Both the position numbers and the translations under genes were made by a program. This document shows positions 4,386 through 5,371 of a DNA stretch of 5,371 nt, in pieces. The DNA comes from Desulfobacteraceae bacterium (GTDB taxonomy: Bacteria > Desulfobacterota > Desulfobacteria > Desulfobacterales > Desulfobacteraceae). Every line of letters starts with the position of its first letter. The first letter of the stretch is position 1. The stretch covers positions 1 to 5,371 of the forward strand of contig JAGLLQ010000428.1 in NCBI GenBank assembly GCA_023140455.1. The letters are read 5' to 3'. Under the pieces are notes generated by a model that saw nothing but the letters and a program-made list of their open reading frames with translations, did not search any database and was not told where the DNA came from.

Positions 4386-5371
4386 ATGATTGACTTACAT
4401 ATACATTCAACAGCTTCAGACGGATCATTCTCACCCAGTGAAATATTAAACCTTTCTTTAGATGCCGGCATAAAGGCAATAGCACTGACCGATCATGACT
4501 CTATAGATGGTGTTAGAGAAGTCATGAAGATTGGAGTGCCATGGCCTCTTGAATTTATTACCGGAGTTGAAATAAGTTGTGAGCCGCCAAAAGATTTTCC
4601 AGACAATAGCAGCCTGCATATCCTGGGTTATGGATTTGATCTTGAAAACAAGGATATGAACTCAATCTTAAAAAAACTCCAACAGGCAAGAGCTGACCGG
4701 AATCCTTTAATAATTAAAAAACTCAATGATTTAGGGTTTGATATTTCCATAGAAGAAGCTGAAGAAATCTCAGGAGATGGTCAGACCGGACGCCCGCATA
4801 TTGCTCAGGTTATGGTTGAAAGAGGTTTTATTGCCTCTTTTGGTGAAGCTTTTGATAAATATCTTGGCAAAGGTAAAAAAGCATATGTTGATAAATACAG
4901 AGCAACATGCAAAGAAGCGATTGAAATAATTCATAATGCTGGTGGAGTAAGCATATTAGCCCATCCAGGGATACTTAAAGACAGTAAAAAATTCTCTGTT
5001 GAAAAACTTGTAAAAGATTTAAAGAAATTCGGACTTAACGGAGTTGAAGCTTACTACACTTCTCATAACCATAAGCAGACTACTTCTTTTATTGACCTTG
5101 CACAAAAACAAAATTTAATTGTAACTGGCGGTTCTGATTTCCATGGTTCACTGAATCAAGGAGTCAATATCGGTACAGGCCGGGGTGAACTTGTTGTATA
5201 TGATGAACTTTTTACTAATCTGATAAACACAATTGAAACGCTGCACAGTAAAACCAATACCCTTGAAATACTTGAAAAAAATATTGATTATAAATTTATG
5301 AATCAGTCATTGCTTTTAAATGCCCTTCAACATCGATCCTATGTAAATGAAAGCAGTGATAAGGAATTAAA
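4386..5371 (+). CDS. PHP-domain phosphoesterase (YciV/RNase AM-like) fused to RNase III N-terminus (runs off right edge)
   Basis: The first 328 codons are in the window. Residues 1 to about 285 form a PHP domain very like E. coli YciV (RNase AM), a metal-dependent 5'-3' exonuclease that trims rRNA 5' ends; relatives hydrolyse 3',5'-nucleoside bisphosphates. All the metal-site motifs are there: H5-x-H7, D12, TDHD (35-38), GVE62, H78, AHP (192-194) and SDFHG (250-254). TGRPHIAQVM (134-143) and FDKYLGKGKKAYV (156-168) also align with YciV. From about residue 293 the frame continues as the start of RNase III: LEILEKNIDYKF (293-304), then SLLLNALQHRSYVNE (308-322). No stop intervenes, and no in-frame ATG, GTG or TTG occurs between codons 239 and 304, so a separate rnc start is unlikely. 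ALQHRS replaces the usual ALTHRS. The catalytic NERLEFLGD region lies beyond the edge. AAAGG at 4374-4378 precedes the ATG by seven bases. Probably co-transcribed with dksA. Confidence 0.88.
   Translation, partial: MIDLHIHSTASDGSFSPSEILNLSLDAGIKAIALTDHDSIDGVREVMKIGVPWPLEFITGVEISCEPPKDFPDNSSLHILGYGFDLENKDMNSILKKLQQARADRNPLIIKKLNDLGFDISIEEAEEISGDGQTGRPHIAQVMVERGFIASFGEAFDKYLGKGKKAYVDKYRATCKEAIEIIHNAGGVSILAHPGILKDSKKFSVEKLVKDLKKFGLNGVEAYYTSHNHKQTTSFIDLAQKQNLIVTGGSDFHGSLNQGVNIGTGRGELVVYDELFTNLINTIETLHSKTNTLEILEKNIDYKFMNQSLLLNALQHRSYVNESSDKEL

Noticed and set aside
5298..5300. Separate start of an independent rnc gene at Met305
   Set aside because: It would remove the first conserved RNase III helix, and no ribosome site precedes it.

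Overview
The window is AT-rich bacterial DNA from a Gram-negative (outer-membrane) organism. It carries a complete Ton energy-transduction module, the start of a TonB-dependent outer-membrane receptor, and, on the opposite strand, a dksA-like gene followed by an RNA-processing gene. The short DksA with its DPTDRA coiled-coil tip, the low GC content and the style of the Ton cluster would fit a Desulfobacterota-type anaerobe. That placement is inference; nothing here fixes the taxon.

Minus strand, in reading order: a secreted or periplasmic protein made almost entirely of about 17 copies of a 24-25-residue repeat with a calcium-loop signature (2343-3686); exbB (1694-2341); exbD (1272-1679); tonB (573-1268); a 220-bp gap; then the first 117 codons of a TonB-dependent receptor (1-352), which leaves the window at its left edge. 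Spacings of 1, 14 and 3 nt show that the first four genes form one operon. ExbB-ExbD would use the proton motive force to drive TonB, which energises the receptor through its TonB box. The repeat protein has no function I can name.

The 220-bp gap before the receptor is not empty. On the plus strand it holds a good sigma70-type promoter (TTGACG, 17 bp, TATAAA), followed about 40 nt after the predicted start by a strong GC-rich hairpin with a T-rich tail. Together they look like a small RNA gene of roughly 90 nt running antisense to the receptor leader.

Plus strand, right side: a divergent intergenic region (3687-3998) with a near-consensus promoter (TTTACA, 16 bp, TATAAT) drives a dksA-family gene (3999-4361). 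Twenty-four nt later comes an open frame (4386 to the window end) that encodes a complete PHP phosphoesterase of the YciV/RNase AM type and runs, without a stop or a usable internal start, into the N-terminal helices of RNase III. This apparent PHP-RNase III fusion joins two activities known from rRNA maturation and is the most notable item. The RNase III catalytic signature lies just beyond the edge.
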